A DNA stretch of 64,000 nucleotides from Lentzea cavernae (GCF_014653695.1 NZ_BNAR01000002.1:62001-126000); one strand, 5' to 3'; positions 43,911-58,526 are shown, counted from the first letter of the stretch. The notes: a model not told the origin generated them from the letters alone. Made by a program: numbers and translations.

Positions 43911-45083
43911 ATGGGCACCACCAGTGCTGTCATCGTCGACGCCGTGCGCACGCCGCTCGCCAAAGGAAAGCCCGGCGGTGCCTACTCGGACGTCCATCCG
44001 GTCGACCTCCACAGCACGGTCCTCGCCGCGCTCGTCGAGCGCACCGGGATCGACCCGGCAGTGGTCGACGACGTCATCAGCGGGGCCGTCGGCCAGGTCG
44101 GCGAGCAGTCCGGCAACATCGCGCGCTGGTCCGCGCTCGCGGCCGGGTTTCCCGAGTCGGTGCCGGGGGTGACCGTCGACCGTCAGTGCGGTTCCAGTCA
44201 GCAGGCGTTGCACTTCGCCGCTCAGGGAGTGCTCGCTGGCGCGTACGACGTCGTCATCGCCTCCGGTGTCGAGTCCATGAGCCGGATTCCGATCGGCTCC
44301 CAGACCCTGGGCAAGGACTTCCTCGGTCCGAAGGTCGGCGCACGCTACGCGAACGGCCTTGTACCCCAGGGCATCAGTGCGGAGCTCATCGCCCAGCGCT
44401 GGAACCTCTCCCGCGCCCAGCTCGACGAGTTCTCCGCCGCATCTCACCACAGCGCCGCCATGGCGTGGAAGAACGGGGTCTTCGACGGGCAGGTGATCTT
44501 CGTCAACGACCTGCGCACCGACGAGACGATCCGCCCGGACACGACCACCGAGGTCCTGTCCGGGCTGAAGCCCGCGTTCCGCAACGACCACTGGGCCGCA
44601 CGCTACCCAGACCTGGACTGGCGCGTCACCGCCGGCAACAGCTCCCCCGTCAACGACGGCGCCGCGGCCGTTCTCGTGACCAGCGAGGAGGCAGCCGCAC
44701 GCCTCGGACTGCGCCCGCGCGCCCGCCTGCACTCGTTCGCCGTCGTCGGCGACGACCCGGTGCTCATGCTCACCGGCATCATCCCCGCCACGCAGAACGT
44801 GCTGGCCCGCGCCGGGCTCTCCCTCCACGACATCGACGCCTTCGAGGTCAACGAGGCCTTCGCGTCCGTCGTCCTGGCGTGGCAGGCCGAAACCGGTGCC
44901 GACCTCATTAAGGTGAACATCAGCGGCGGCGCCATCGCCATCGGGCACCCGCTCGGCGGCTCGGGCGCGCGCCTCATGACCACCCTGCTCGGCAACCTCG
45001 AGCAGAACGGTGGCCGCTACGGGCTCCAGGTCATGTGCGAGGCGGGCGGACTCGCCAACGCCACCATCATCGAAAGGCTGTGA
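43911..45083 (+). CDS. Thiolase (acetyl-CoA acetyltransferase type)
   Basis: 390 residues. Active-site Cys in VDRQCGSSQQAL, then NEAF, the His in GGAIAIGHPLGGSGAR, and the second Cys in MCEAGGLANATII. All catalytic residues are present. It acts on acyl-CoAs in the cytoplasm, in beta-oxidation or biosynthetic direction. It faces the HxlR gene at 45093 tail to tail. Confidence 0.9.
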   Translation: MGTTSAVIVDAVRTPLAKGKPGGAYSDVHPVDLHSTVLAALVERTGIDPAVVDDVISGAVGQVGEQSGNIARWSALAAGFPESVPGVTVDRQCGSSQQALHFAAQGVLAGAYDVVIASGVESMSRIPIGSQTLGKDFLGPKVGARYANGLVPQGISAELIAQRWNLSRAQLDEFSAASHHSAAMAWKNGVFDGQVIFVNDLRTDETIRPDTTTEVLSGLKPAFRNDHWAARYPDLDWRVTAGNSSPVNDGAAAVLVTSEEAAARLGLRPRARLHSFAVVGDDPVLMLTGIIPATQNVLARAGLSLHDIDAFEVNEAFASVVLAWQAETGADLIKVNISGGAIAIGHPLGGSGARLMTTLLGNLEQNGGRYGLQVMCEAGGLANATIIERL

Positions 45084-45092
45084 CACACAGCT

Positions 45093-45602
45093 TCAGGCCT
45101 GCCGACCGCGCGAACTCCGATCCGGAGTTCGTCCCTTGTTGATCCGGACGGCCAGGTCCTCCGGCTCGAGCGAGTCAGTACCGGCCTTGACCACCCGCAC
45201 CCTGACAGGCTTACCTGTGTCCGTCGACACGATCCGCAACGGTCCACCGTCATCGCGCAGGTGCGCGTCTCCCCATTGCATGAGGGCCACGATCACCGGC
45301 AGCAGCTCGTTGCCCATCTCAGTGAGGACGTACTCGTACCGCGTCCGAGTCCCGGGCTCCTGATACGGCCGCCTCTCGAGAACACCGCTGGCGACGAGCT
45401 CCTTCAGCCGCTTGGCGGCGACCGCCTCGGTGATGCCGACGCGCCGCACGAAGCCGTCGAACCTGGTTGTTCCGTAGAAGGCTTCGCGCAGCAGGAGCAT
45501 CGCGGACCTGGTGCCGATGACATCGAGAGCCAATGCGAGGGAGCACCGTTCCGGCTGCCACTCATCCAATGCGAACAGTGGACCCTGCATCTCCATGGGC
45601 AT
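45093..45602 (-). CDS. HxlR-family regulator
   Basis: 169 residues from ATG 45602. The N-terminal WQPERCSLALALDVIGTRSAMLLLREAFYG holds the conserved Cys; the winged helix is FDGFVRRVGITEAVAAKRL, and the tail has VALMQWGDAHLRD. CATACTCAG (45633-45641) lies upstream, similar to the operator word. Likely controls stress or acyl-CoA genes around it. Confidence 0.85.
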   Translation of the reverse strand: MPMEMQGPLFALDEWQPERCSLALALDVIGTRSAMLLLREAFYGTTRFDGFVRRVGITEAVAAKRLKELVASGVLERRPYQEPGTRTRYEYVLTEMGNELLPVIVALMQWGDAHLRDDGGPLRIVSTDTGKPVRVRVVKAGTDSLEPEDLAVRINKGRTPDRSSRGRQA

Positions 45603-46381
45603 GACGACAGCATAACCCTGGCTAGCACAGAACATACTCAGCTTCGTTGGCGAAGCTCGACATCGATCCCAACCTTCTAGACCACTGCCGCTGCCTCGCC
45701 ATGCCCAGGGACGCACGCGCGGAGACCGACCGCGGCCGGTCCGACTCGGCCGCCGAACTGTTCGACGATGCACCGTGGCACTGGTCCTGTACGGATCGAC
45801 CTCCAGCTGAACCTGACGGACCGCAGCGAACCTGACATCTCGCTCGCGATGTGCGATCCAGCGGCAATACTCAGGCCCTACGCGTTTCTTCGCTGGTGTT
45901 GATGCTGGAGATCTGGACCGCACCGGATCGACCTGTGAGCCGGTGCGCTGCCCAACTCCTCCGCGACGAGCAGTCCACGATCCCCTGACGAACGCGACCG
46001 ATACCCCATCAGCCAGCACCTGGAGCCCTCGGCATCAACGTCATTTCGCGACACCAGCCTCAGGATGCAAACGGAAAGCACGCCCCTCACGTTCGGCGGC
46101 CAGAGTTCCAAGTTGGACCGACGTGGTTCTACTTCGACTGCGTCGACCTGCACGACGCAGCAGGCCGCAAGACCGCGCGCTGCCCGCCGAAGGCGGAAGT
46201 TTCGAGAGCGCCGACGTGATCACTGACGGCGGCGCAGCGTCGAGGACCCACGAGAAGCACTGTCTCGCATCAGGTCCGATCTGCTCCGCGATCGAGCTAG
46301 CCGCGCTGCGCGCCCCGCTCACGTCCTTGTCCTGATCATGCCGTTCACCTACCGGGACGGCGTTCCAACAGTGGCGTCGAG
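45603..46381. other. Long gap without a supported gene
   Basis: Nearly 800 bp between the HxlR gene and the ANTAR remnant. Several frames are open on both strands but show shadow-like composition (Arg, Pro, Ser) and no motif. Only the ACTCAG word near 45636 stands out. The stretch may be decayed coding sequence. Confidence 0.4.
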
Positions 46382-46605
46382 GTGCGGGATGCGTCGAAAA
46401 TCGGTGGTGTGAAGCCGCACGACGAGATCGATCCGGACCTCGAGTTGCAGACCTTGCGCGACATCGCCGTGCACCGGCCAGCGATCGAACACGCCAAGGG
46501 GATGATCATGGTGACCCAGACTGCGGCGACGCAGCGGCGTTCACACCGCTTCGGCAGATATCCCAGCGCAACAACACGAAGTTGTACGACGTCGCCGCAA
46601 GGTAG
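46382..46605 (+). pseudogene. ANTAR-domain remnant broken by a frameshift
   Basis: The first frame encodes LQTLRDIAVHRPAIEHAKGMIM, the front half of an ANTAR RNA-binding domain. The rest of the domain (AFTPLRQISQRNNTKLYDVAAR, then TAG at 46603-46605) continues in another frame after about 46530. Compare the intact ANTAR end of the protein at 49731 (RAVIEQAKGVLMAV). It looks like the C-terminal piece of a former GAF-ANTAR regulator; no sensor domain remains. Confidence 0.65.
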
Positions 46606-46664
46606 CACGAGTCGGGTTCATGAGCGGCGGATGGATACTGTCGTGAGCGACTGGGGGAACAGGC

Positions 46665-46961
46665 ATGAGGCGGCAGTGGGTACGCGCGGTGGCGACGGCG
46701 GTGGGCGCTGTCTTGATCGGTGTTGCCTGGTTGATGTGGTGGAGCGCTGAGCAAGCCGTGTCGTCGGCGCCGGAGGTGCAGTGGTCGTCCGAAGGCGGCA
46801 TGTCGCAATGTCTTGGTGACCAGAGCTGTGTTCCCCAGGTGATCTCTGGTCAGACCGTGACGCTGGTCGTGATCCTGGCCGGAGTGGGGGTGGCACTGAT
46901 GGCAGCGGTTCTGGTGGAGGTAGTGCTTCGCCGCTGGACTAGTCCTGCCACAACTGAATGA
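46665..46961 (+). CDS. Small two-segment membrane protein
   Basis: 98 residues with GGGGGAACA upstream of ATG 46665. Two membrane helices (AVATAVGAVLIGVAWLMWW and VTLVVILAGVGVALMAAVLVEVVL) flank an exported loop with a Cys pair (CLGDQSC), which might form a disulfide. Function unknown. It is next to signalling genes but there is no evident link. Confidence 0.6.
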   Translation: MRRQWVRAVATAVGAVLIGVAWLMWWSAEQAVSSAPEVQWSSEGGMSQCLGDQSCVPQVISGQTVTLVVILAGVGVALMAAVLVEVVLRRWTSPATTE

Positions 46962-47325
46962 GCCAGCGTTCGATTCTGGACTCGAGGGTTCCTTCGTCGA
47001 GTTCGGCTGCTTTGTTCTGGTGGCCGACGTGGACGCAGGCGTGGTGGTCGCCTGGGTGCGGGATCGGCAGGGTGTGATCAGAGTGGTCCGCGGTGACTGA
47101 CTGAAGGCGGACTGGAGACTGCACTTCGCAGTTCAGCTCCAGCACATGGCCCAACTGCCGGGCTCGGCGGAAGGGAACCGTCCTAGAACTCAAGTCGCAC
47201 CTGTGGACAGTGGTCGGTCGCGGCGCTGTGCAGCAGAAGGCCGTTCCTTCCGGAAGCGCGACCGCACTGCCCGCGATTCTCAGTCGCAGCGGCGCACACT
47301 GCCGGTGTGCGCAGCCGAAAACGTC

Positions 47326-48021
47326 ATGGCATTGCCGCGCGGCCGGACCTACGTCGTGCCGCGCCCTCTACGGGAGCCGGTAGTGGTGCTCTCAAGGTCG
47401 TTGGACGACGGGACCACGGGTATGGTGGCCATCAAGAACAGGGCGGGGACAAGCTTGGCGCAGTCGCGGGATGACGCGCTCCATCCAGGGATCCCCCAGA
47501 ACGTGCTGGAGCACGTTGCCGTCGACCAAATCGCGCCGGTGTCGCAGCTGGGAGCGCTGATCGCCGAAGACGTCCTCGATGATGTCGACGTGGTGGTGAC
47601 TGTGGCACCCGAATCCTTGAGCGTGGAGGTCGAGGTGTTTGGCGACGATGGCGGTGCCGCGTTCGCGGTCATACCGGAACTTGGTCGAGAGACGACACTG
47701 ACTTGCCCGGGTTGCTCGGGTTCGCTGCCGGAGATCTCCGTTGGCATCGGCGACCATCGTGGTCCGGTCGGCCACGCGGGGACCCCGAACGCGCTCCTCG
47801 ACTCGTACAGCGGTGGCTTGGAGAGAGCGATGTGGGCGGCGGTGCGAGCGCTTGAGCAGAAGATCACTCTCGCCAGGCGGATGGCCACCGATGCAAGAGC
47901 GTCCAGCCACAGCATCATCGCCGACAGGTACACGAGGAAGGGAGAAGAAGCACTCGCGGCCGCGGGCGTGTTGCGCATGCAGCTGCTGCAGTCCTACCTG
48001 CGGGAGAGGAACAGTTCGTGA
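47326..48021 (+). pseudogene. cheB: CheB-type methylesterase with the catalytic front removed
   Basis: 231 residues in frame from ATG 47326. Residues 15-90 match the last part of CheB methylesterase (EPVVVLSRSLDDGTTGMVAIKNRAG, and PQNVLEHVAVDQIAPVSQLGALI) and include the catalytic Asp. The C-terminal extension is that of soil-bacterial CheB proteins: a zinc-ribbon-like CPGCSGSLPE and the helix ERAMWAAVRALEQKITLARRM. The Ser and His of the active site and the expected domain front are missing, and the first 14 residues look like a leftover of an internal deletion. Its end overlaps the STAS-HATPase gene (GTGA), so it was part of that operon. Confidence 0.65.
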
Positions 48022-48761
48022 CGGACATCAGCGTCCGGACAACGGACCTGGCCGGAATGGTGGTCGCCACGCCGGCCGGGCGGTTGGATCTGTCGTCGTA
48101 CCCCGTGCTGCGCGACAGCCTGCTCAAGCAGGCCGCACGCGAACCGGCAGCTCTGCTGGTGCGATTGGGGCCTGAGTTCGAGACGGCCAGTGTGGCGATG
48201 CTGTCCGTCTTCACCACGGTCTGGATGAAGATCTCCGAATGGACTGACGTCCCTGTCGTACTCGTCGCGGAAACCGACCAGCACAGGCACGACATCAACA
48301 AGGCCGGACTGGCGAAGACCATCGCGACGGCACCCGACCTCATCGCGGCGGTCGAGCTCGCCCAGGAACAACCCCTGCGCCGATTCCGCAGACTGGAGCT
48401 ACCGGGCTCGATCGTCGCGGCGCTCCTGGCCCGCGAGGCAGCGCGGGAGGTGTGCGAAGCATGGGATCTCACCCATCTGACGCACGACGCTTTACTCGTG
48501 GCGAGCGAACTCGTCGAGAACGCGGTCAAACACTCACGCGCCCCGAGCGTGCTGCGCATCGAACTCCGCCGCAGCGGGCTGTCCCTCGCACTCCGCGACG
48601 GCAGCCCTCTGCCGCCCACCTTGACCGCCTCTCCGCGCAGTGTGCCCGTTCACCGCGGATTGGAGCTGGTTGACAGGCTCTGCCGCACATGGGGCTTTGC
48701 GCCGACGTTCGACGGAGGCAAGGTCGTGTGGGCCGTCCTAGCGCTACGACCGACACGGTGA
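48018..48761 (+). CDS. STAS domain fused to an anti-sigma-type HATPase
   Basis: 247 residues, GTG 48018 overlapping the CheB remnant stop. Residues about 1-115 form a STAS fold (VVATPAGRLDLSSYPVLRD). Residues about 125-245 form a SpoIIAB/RsbW-like ATPase with N-box ASELVENAVKHS and G-box LRDGS. Normally the antagonist (STAS) and the kinase (HATPase) are separate partners; here both are on one chain, so it may regulate itself or a sigma factor pathway. Targets unknown. Confidence 0.75.
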   Translation: MTDISVRTTDLAGMVVATPAGRLDLSSYPVLRDSLLKQAAREPAALLVRLGPEFETASVAMLSVFTTVWMKISEWTDVPVVLVAETDQHRHDINKAGLAKTIATAPDLIAAVELAQEQPLRRFRRLELPGSIVAALLAREAAREVCEAWDLTHLTHDALLVASELVENAVKHSRAPSVLRIELRRSGLSLALRDGSPLPPTLTASPRSVPVHRGLELVDRLCRTWGFAPTFDGGKVVWAVLALRPTR

Positions 48762-48920
48762 TTTCTTACGAGTGAAGGACCCTCCGACAACGCATGACCA
48801 AGCCTTTGAAGATGCCGTCATACGTGTCGTGCAGAGAGAAACTTGGCGCGTGGAACCGGCCGCCGTGTCAATGCGCGATTTGCGCTCAGGATGCAGAAAT
48901 CACTACACCATCTCCAGGAC

Positions 48921-49370
48921 TCAAGTCCCGAATTGCGCCGAGACATCCGCGCTGCAGCGCAGCATCGCGTACACCGTCTTGCCGCCATGGGGTAGTTCTC
49001 TTGTACCCCAGCCGTTCGACACGTTGTCGACCACGACGATGCCGCGCCCACGCGTATCCCCCAATCGGGAACGTCCGTAGACCGGCCGCACCGTTGAGGT
49101 GTCGTCGACCTCGACCGTGATCTCACACCGAACCGTGCTGCGGTACACGCGAAGCCTGCCGATACCGGCAGTGTGGTCCAGCACGTTGCTCACGAGTTCG
49201 GTCACCACGAGTTGCAGGTCGTACTGGTGGTCCTCGTCGAGATCGGGCAGCGATGTGGTGAGTCGACCGCGCAGCGCCGACAGCACAATGCTCGCGTCGA
49301 TGGTCATGTCGATCACCAGCGAAGTGGAATCTTCGCTGACGGTGCTCACGGGCGCCTCCGCGTGGTGCAT
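48921..49370 (-). CDS. Anti-sigma-type HATPase
   Basis: 149 residues. N-box TELVSNVLDHT and G-box segments (GDTRGRGIVVVDNVSNGWG) as in RsbW-like serine kinases. It stands alone on the minus strand among plus-strand signalling genes. A different protein from the STAS-HATPase fusion, with low similarity. Probably part of a partner-switching cascade with the SpoIIE-type phosphatase at 55115 (inference). Confidence 0.75.
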   Translation of the reverse strand: MHHAEAPVSTVSEDSTSLVIDMTIDASIVLSALRGRLTTSLPDLDEDHQYDLQLVVTELVSNVLDHTAGIGRLRVYRSTVRCEITVEVDDTSTVRPVYGRSRLGDTRGRGIVVVDNVSNGWGTRELPHGGKTVYAMLRCSADVSAQFGT

Positions 49371-49730
49371 GCGGTGATCTGCTGGGCTGAAGCCTCGACG
49401 TTACAGGCGCACACCCGACACAAACGTACCGGACCGGGTCAAGGGCACTTCGCTCGACATTTCAGCCAGATCGCAGGCTTGAGTTCGGAATCCGTTGGGT
49501 ATTGAAGGATCGCTGTGCGCGCGTCTGCACGGAAGGCCCATCTTCGGATGGACCGGCCAGGACCGGCACGGGGCGTTGAACACGCTAGCGCCCCGTCGCC
49601 GGCCCGGTTCCGGAACGCCCTCTCGATGCGGCGGCCCGGCACACGGTGATCGGTTGGCCGTACGATGCGCTCAACGTGCGTCAAGCAGCTGGCGGCGTGG
49701 ACTCCACTGTGAGCTTAGGAGCGCCGCGGC
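49371..49730. other. Gap between divergent signalling genes
   Basis: About 360 bp between the minus-strand HATPase and the plus-strand GAF-ANTAR gene. Promoters for both should lie here. No clear repeat or operator was recognised. Confidence 0.35.
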
Positions 49731-50510
49731 TTGGACGACTACTTGCTACCTGGACCTGTGCGGTCTTCCGTTGACGATCGTCCAGACGCGCTGAAGCGCC
49801 TCGACGAAGCCAACGACGCATTGACGGTTCTGCGTGACGCGTTCACCGGTGAAGAGCCGCTCGACAACGCGTTGCAGCGGCTCGCAGACACCGCGACCAG
49901 GGCAATTCCAGACGCCGACGCCGTATCGGTTTCCGTCGTGGACTCGGACCGGCCACGCACCGCCGCGACCACCGATCCGCGCGTCGTCGACGTCGACGAG
50001 AAGCAGTACAGCGCCGGCCGCGGACCATGCTTCGAGTCGGCGCGCACGCTCAAGCCGGTGCGGGCGGTCGTGGGAGAGCACCGCGATCTGTGGCCGGAGT
50101 TCGACGCTGCGGCTTCAGAAGCAGGAATCTGCGCATATCTCTCAGTGCCTGTCCTTCTCCCGGCTTCGGAGTCTGCGGAGGCGCGGCACGTGGGAACTCT
50201 CAACGTCTACAGCCGCACGGCGTCCGCCTTCGATCCGTTCGACGAAGGGCTGATGCTGCTGTTCACCACAGCCGCGTCGGCGACGATCACCAGCGCCCAG
50301 CGGTGGCAGCGCTCGCGGGAGAAGGTGCAACACCTGGAGCGCGCGCTCGAGTCGCGGGCGGTGATCGAACAGGCGAAGGGCGTGCTGATGGCCGTGCACT
50401 CGTGCGATGCCGACGAAGCCTTTGCGAAGCTGGTCGAGGAATCGCAGCACAAGAACGTGAAGCTGCGAGACGTGGCGAGGGCCCTGCTCGAGTCGGTCCA
50501 GCGTTCCTGA
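49731..50510 (+). CDS. GAF-ANTAR transcription antitermination regulator
   Basis: 259 residues from a TTG start at 49731; the start could be GTG 49756. A GAF sensor spans about 35-190 (QYSAGRGPCFESARTLKPVRAV, GICAYLSVPVLL). The ANTAR RNA-binding domain is about 195-255 (RAVIEQAKGVLMAVHSCDADEAF). Such proteins bind two-hairpin RNA sites to stop termination. It lies just upstream of the giant kinase and shares its strand. Confidence 0.85.
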   Translation: MDDYLLPGPVRSSVDDRPDALKRLDEANDALTVLRDAFTGEEPLDNALQRLADTATRAIPDADAVSVSVVDSDRPRTAATTDPRVVDVDEKQYSAGRGPCFESARTLKPVRAVVGEHRDLWPEFDAAASEAGICAYLSVPVLLPASESAEARHVGTLNVYSRTASAFDPFDEGLMLLFTTAASATITSAQRWQRSREKVQHLERALESRAVIEQAKGVLMAVHSCDADEAFAKLVEESQHKNVKLRDVARALLESVQRS

Positions 50511-50612
50511 ACAGGTCGTTTGTTCCAGTACTGTTCGTCAAGTTCACAGAGGCGCGCTTGAACCAGCAGGTGTTCCTCGCCCTGGTTCCGCCATGCCGTG
50601 GAGGCAGCAGGA

Positions 50613-55114
<4,502 letters not shown>

Positions 55115-55118
<4 letters not shown>

Positions 55119-57391
55119 CCGGCGTCGAGCGGTTGGCCACCGTGGTCGAGCGCCTGCGCCAGGAGCTGGCCGAAAGCCGGGCCGCCAGCGACGACCGGGC
55201 CCTCGTCGAGCTCGCCAAGGGCGTACTCGTCGAACGGCTGCGCTGCGGTCCCGCTCAGGCCGCCGAGCAGCTCGCCCGGCTGGCCGAGAACGCGGGCATC
55301 ACGCAGCTCGAACTCGCGGTCGACATCATCAACGAGGCCTCTGGCGACCAGTTCGGCGCGATCGCAACGGCAGCGGACGCGCCGGATCGGGGCGCTGTGG
55401 TCCGGTTGCGGAAGGCGGAGAGCGGCGCGCTGCACGCCGACGACACCCAGGCCGTCGCGCGGTCGCTGTTCGACCACGCCCTCGCCCCGCTGGGCGCGAC
55501 CGCGGTGGCGATCTGGTCGGCGGGCGCGGACTCCTCGCTGACCCTGGTCGGCCACGCGGGTTTCGGCGTCGGCGAGGCGGAACGGTGGCGTTATGTCCCG
55601 CCTGGTGTGGTGACGCTCGCCCGGCGGGCGCTCAGCGAGCGCGACGCCGTCTGGATCTCCGATCTCAGCCCCTCGGAAGTGCCGTCGATCGGCTCCGGCC
55701 TTCCTGGTCGCGTCGCCGTCCCCGCGGGCACCGGCGGCCGGATCACAGGGGTCCTGGAAATCTGCTGGCCCCACCCGGTCGAACCGCAACCGCTGAGCGT
55801 GCGCAAGCAGGTGGAAGCGCTGGCCGAACTGAGCGCCGCGACGCTCGACATCACCGGGCCGGTGGGGCATGTCGTGTCGGCACCGTCCGAACTCGCCGAT
55901 CTCGCGGACGGACTGCTCGACCCCGCACTCGTGCTGGGTCCGGAGATCGCGGCGGACGGGACACTCTCCGACTTCCGGGTGCACCACGTGAACAACCGCT
56001 TCTCCGACCTCGCAGGCCGAACACGGGACGCGGTGGCGGGAAAGCTGCTGCTGGAGGCCTATCCCCTCATCGCGGCCGAAGGCAACCTGTTCGACAAGAT
56101 CGAGCGCGTCCACGCCACCGGTGAGCCGTTCCGCGCCGAGCGCATGACGCTGTCCACCCTCATCGACGAGGTGCCGATCACCGTCACCACCAGCGTGAGC
56201 ATCACCAGGCACGGGGTGCTGGTCCTGCTCGTGTGGCGAGTGCAGGACGAGGCCGCCCGCCTGGCGAACCTCCTGCAGCACGCACAGCGCCTCGGCCGCA
56301 TCGGAGGGTTCGAGGAGGAACCGCTTCAGGGCAAGGTCATCTGGAACAGCCAGTTGTACGCGCTCTACGGCATGAACCCCGGTGAAGAGCCGGTGCCGCT
56401 GGCGGACATCACCGAACACGCCCATCCAGACGACCGAGGCTCGCTCAACGGGTTCCTGCGCAACGTCCTGCATCACCACCGTCCCGCCTCCACGGCCTTC
56501 CGGTTGCAGCGCGCCGAAGGCGTCATCCGGCACGTCCGCGTCATCGCCGAACCCGTCCTCGACTCCCAGGGCTCGCTGGTCGCCGTACGCGGCGCTTATC
56601 AGGACGTGTCGTCTCAGCACTGGACGGAAGTCGCGCTGTCCGCGGTCAAGGACCAGCTCGCCATCACCGCGCAGGAAATGGCGGAGCGCAACAAGCTCAC
56701 GTTGCAGCTCCAGCAGGTCATCATGCCGCCCACCCATCCCACGATCGACGCCCTCGGGCTGCGCGTCGCCGTCCGCTACCGGCCCGCTGCGCAAGAGGAA
56801 CTGGTAGGCGGTGACTGGTACGACGCCGTCGTGCTGCCGACCAAAGAGATCCTCATCTCGGTCGGCGACATCACCGGGCACGGCATCAAGGGCGCGACCG
56901 GCATGGTGGCCCTCCGCAACGCCCTGCGCGGACTCGCCGCCACCGGCGCCCGCCCTTCGCAGCTGCTGCAGTGGCTCAACCTCGTGGCCCGCCACCTGGC
57001 CGACCACATCATCGCGACAGCGATCTGCGGGATCTACGACCCGGCCACCCGAGTCCTGCGCTGGGCCCGGGCCGGCCATCTGCCGCCCGTGCTGATCCGC
57101 GGCGGCGACAGCGAATTCCTGCCCGAGCTGCGAGGTCTCCTGCTCGGCGCGATGGCAGAAGTGTCCTATGAGGAGGGTGAGCTGCAGCTCGATCCCGGCG
57201 ACACCCTGCTGCTCTACACCGACGGGCTCGTCGAACGCCGCGACATGCCGTTGGACGAGTGCCTGGATCGCTTCCGAATGGCAGTGCGGGGTGGCGAGAA
57301 GGATCTCGAGAACCTGTTGGACGACCTGCTTGCGAACAGCGAATCGAATACCGACGACGACACCTGCATCGTTGGCATCCAACTACCATGA
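55115..57391 (+). CDS. ANTAR/GAF/PAS protein with SpoIIE-type phosphatase
   Basis: 758 residues; GTG 55115 overlaps the kinase stop. The order is an ANTAR-like helix bundle at the start (ELAKGVLVERLRCGPAQAAEQLARLAENAG), a GAF-like region, two PAS domains (the second around EEPLQGKVIWNSQLYALYG), and a C-terminal PP2C/SpoIIE phosphatase. Metal-binding Asp: GGDWYDAV, SVGDITGHGIKG, LLYTDGLVE and DDDTCIV. Phosphatases of this type reactivate STAS anti-anti-sigma proteins. Two HATPases nearby (48018, 48921) are natural counter-kinases. The coupling to the kinase suggests one pathway. Confidence 0.85.
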
Positions 57392-57601
57392 TCGGACCGC
57401 TGAGTCGGTAGGACTCTGCGTGCTGGTCATCCAGCGTCAACATCCGCGATCACGGCGAACATGGTCGTCAAGGATCGGACGGGGTTGCAAGGCGTGTGGA
57501 TAAGGGGAGTCATCACGCGAGGCCGTAGGTGGTCTGGTGTTCCTACCAACTGCGCAGTGGGCAGGGTTCCACCGATCCGGCGGAGCCCTGCCCTCGGTTC
57601 A

Positions 57602-58459
57602 TCAGCCTCTGCTCCGCTCAGCCGGGTCATTCGCCAGGAGGAACGCCCGCAACCCTGCGAGGTCGTCGGTGTTGATGTGATCGACGCCAGCGGTGAGCAG
57701 CTCACGCCACACCGCGTTCCGTGCCTCACCCGCCACGTCCGGGGTTGCCCAGAACCGCACCCGATAGCCAGCGGCGTGTGCCTCCGACACGATGCGGTGG
57801 AGCTTCTCCCGCTCGGCGACGGGCATGGCGCCCACTCCTTGCCACGTGAAGTTCTTCGTCCAGTTATCGCTGACGAGCGGCATGAACGTGGCGGGGACAC
57901 CACTGCCGAGATCGCTCAGCCGCCCGTCGTACCCGGCACGCCGGATCCGCTGGGCGAGCATGTCCTCACGCGGCCGGTTCCCGCTGACGACCACCTCGAC
58001 CGCGCCACGTCGTTCATGGCCGCCGACCCACTGGGTAAACATAGGACGGAACTCGCGCAGCGCCTCGTCCACGGCCTTGTAGGTCGCCGGACCGTCGCTC
58101 TTGATGTCGACGAGCAGCTGGAAGGAACCGCGCCAGTGCGGGTAGACGCGACCCTCGTTCGCACGCACGATCTGAGCGAGCGGCTGGAGGTAGAGGCTGC
58201 GCAGCGTGCGGCCCGGCCGCGCGTCGACCAGATCGTGCGCCACGCGAAGTTCGCCGTCCACCAGCCACACGTCGGCCTCCACCGAGGTGAACCCGCGGTC
58301 GCGGGCGTCGGCCAGCGGGCGATCGTGCTCGTAGTCATTGTGCGCGTGGGCACGTTCGAGCGGCTGCACTCGGCCTGGCGCCGCAGCGGCACCCGGCAGA
58401 GGGCACGTCACGACAGTCAGGAGCAATGCCACCAGAACGGAGAACGTCGATCTCTTCAT
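57602..58459 (-). CDS. Secreted GDPD/PI-PLC-type phosphodiesterase
   Basis: 285 residues from ATG 58459 with AAAGGGA upstream. Signal peptide at 1-24 (LVALLLTVVTCPLPGAAAA). Barrel phosphodiesterase features: HAHNDYEHDRPLADARDRGFTSVEADVWLVDG and ELRVAHDLVDARPGRTL, with RFWATPD and HINTDDLAGLRAFL at the end. It differs from classic GDPD (HRG) by having HND, a known variant. It acts outside the cell on phospholipid head groups or glycerophosphodiesters. A frame extension upstream overlies the IS remnant and was rejected. Confidence 0.8.
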   Translation of the reverse strand: MKRSTFSVLVALLLTVVTCPLPGAAAAPGRVQPLERAHAHNDYEHDRPLADARDRGFTSVEADVWLVDGELRVAHDLVDARPGRTLRSLYLQPLAQIVRANEGRVYPHWRGSFQLLVDIKSDGPATYKAVDEALREFRPMFTQWVGGHERRGAVEVVVSGNRPREDMLAQRIRRAGYDGRLSDLGSGVPATFMPLVSDNWTKNFTWQGVGAMPVAEREKLHRIVSEAHAAGYRVRFWATPDVAGEARNAVWRELLTAGVDHINTDDLAGLRAFLLANDPAERSRG

Positions 58460-58526
58460 TGGATCCCTTTCTCTGTGCTCACACGCGCACCCACACCGGC
58501 GCGAGCGGTGGGCACGCCAGTGTCTA

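Noticed and set aside
45943..46335. Open frames on both strands in the long gap before the ANTAR remnant
   Set aside because: Arg/Pro/Ser-rich composition, no ribosome-binding site, no motif. Treated as non-coding or decayed.
46939..47193. Minus-strand 84-codon frame beside the small membrane protein
   Set aside because: No ribosome-binding site, no motif, and it overlaps the end of a better-supported plus-strand gene.
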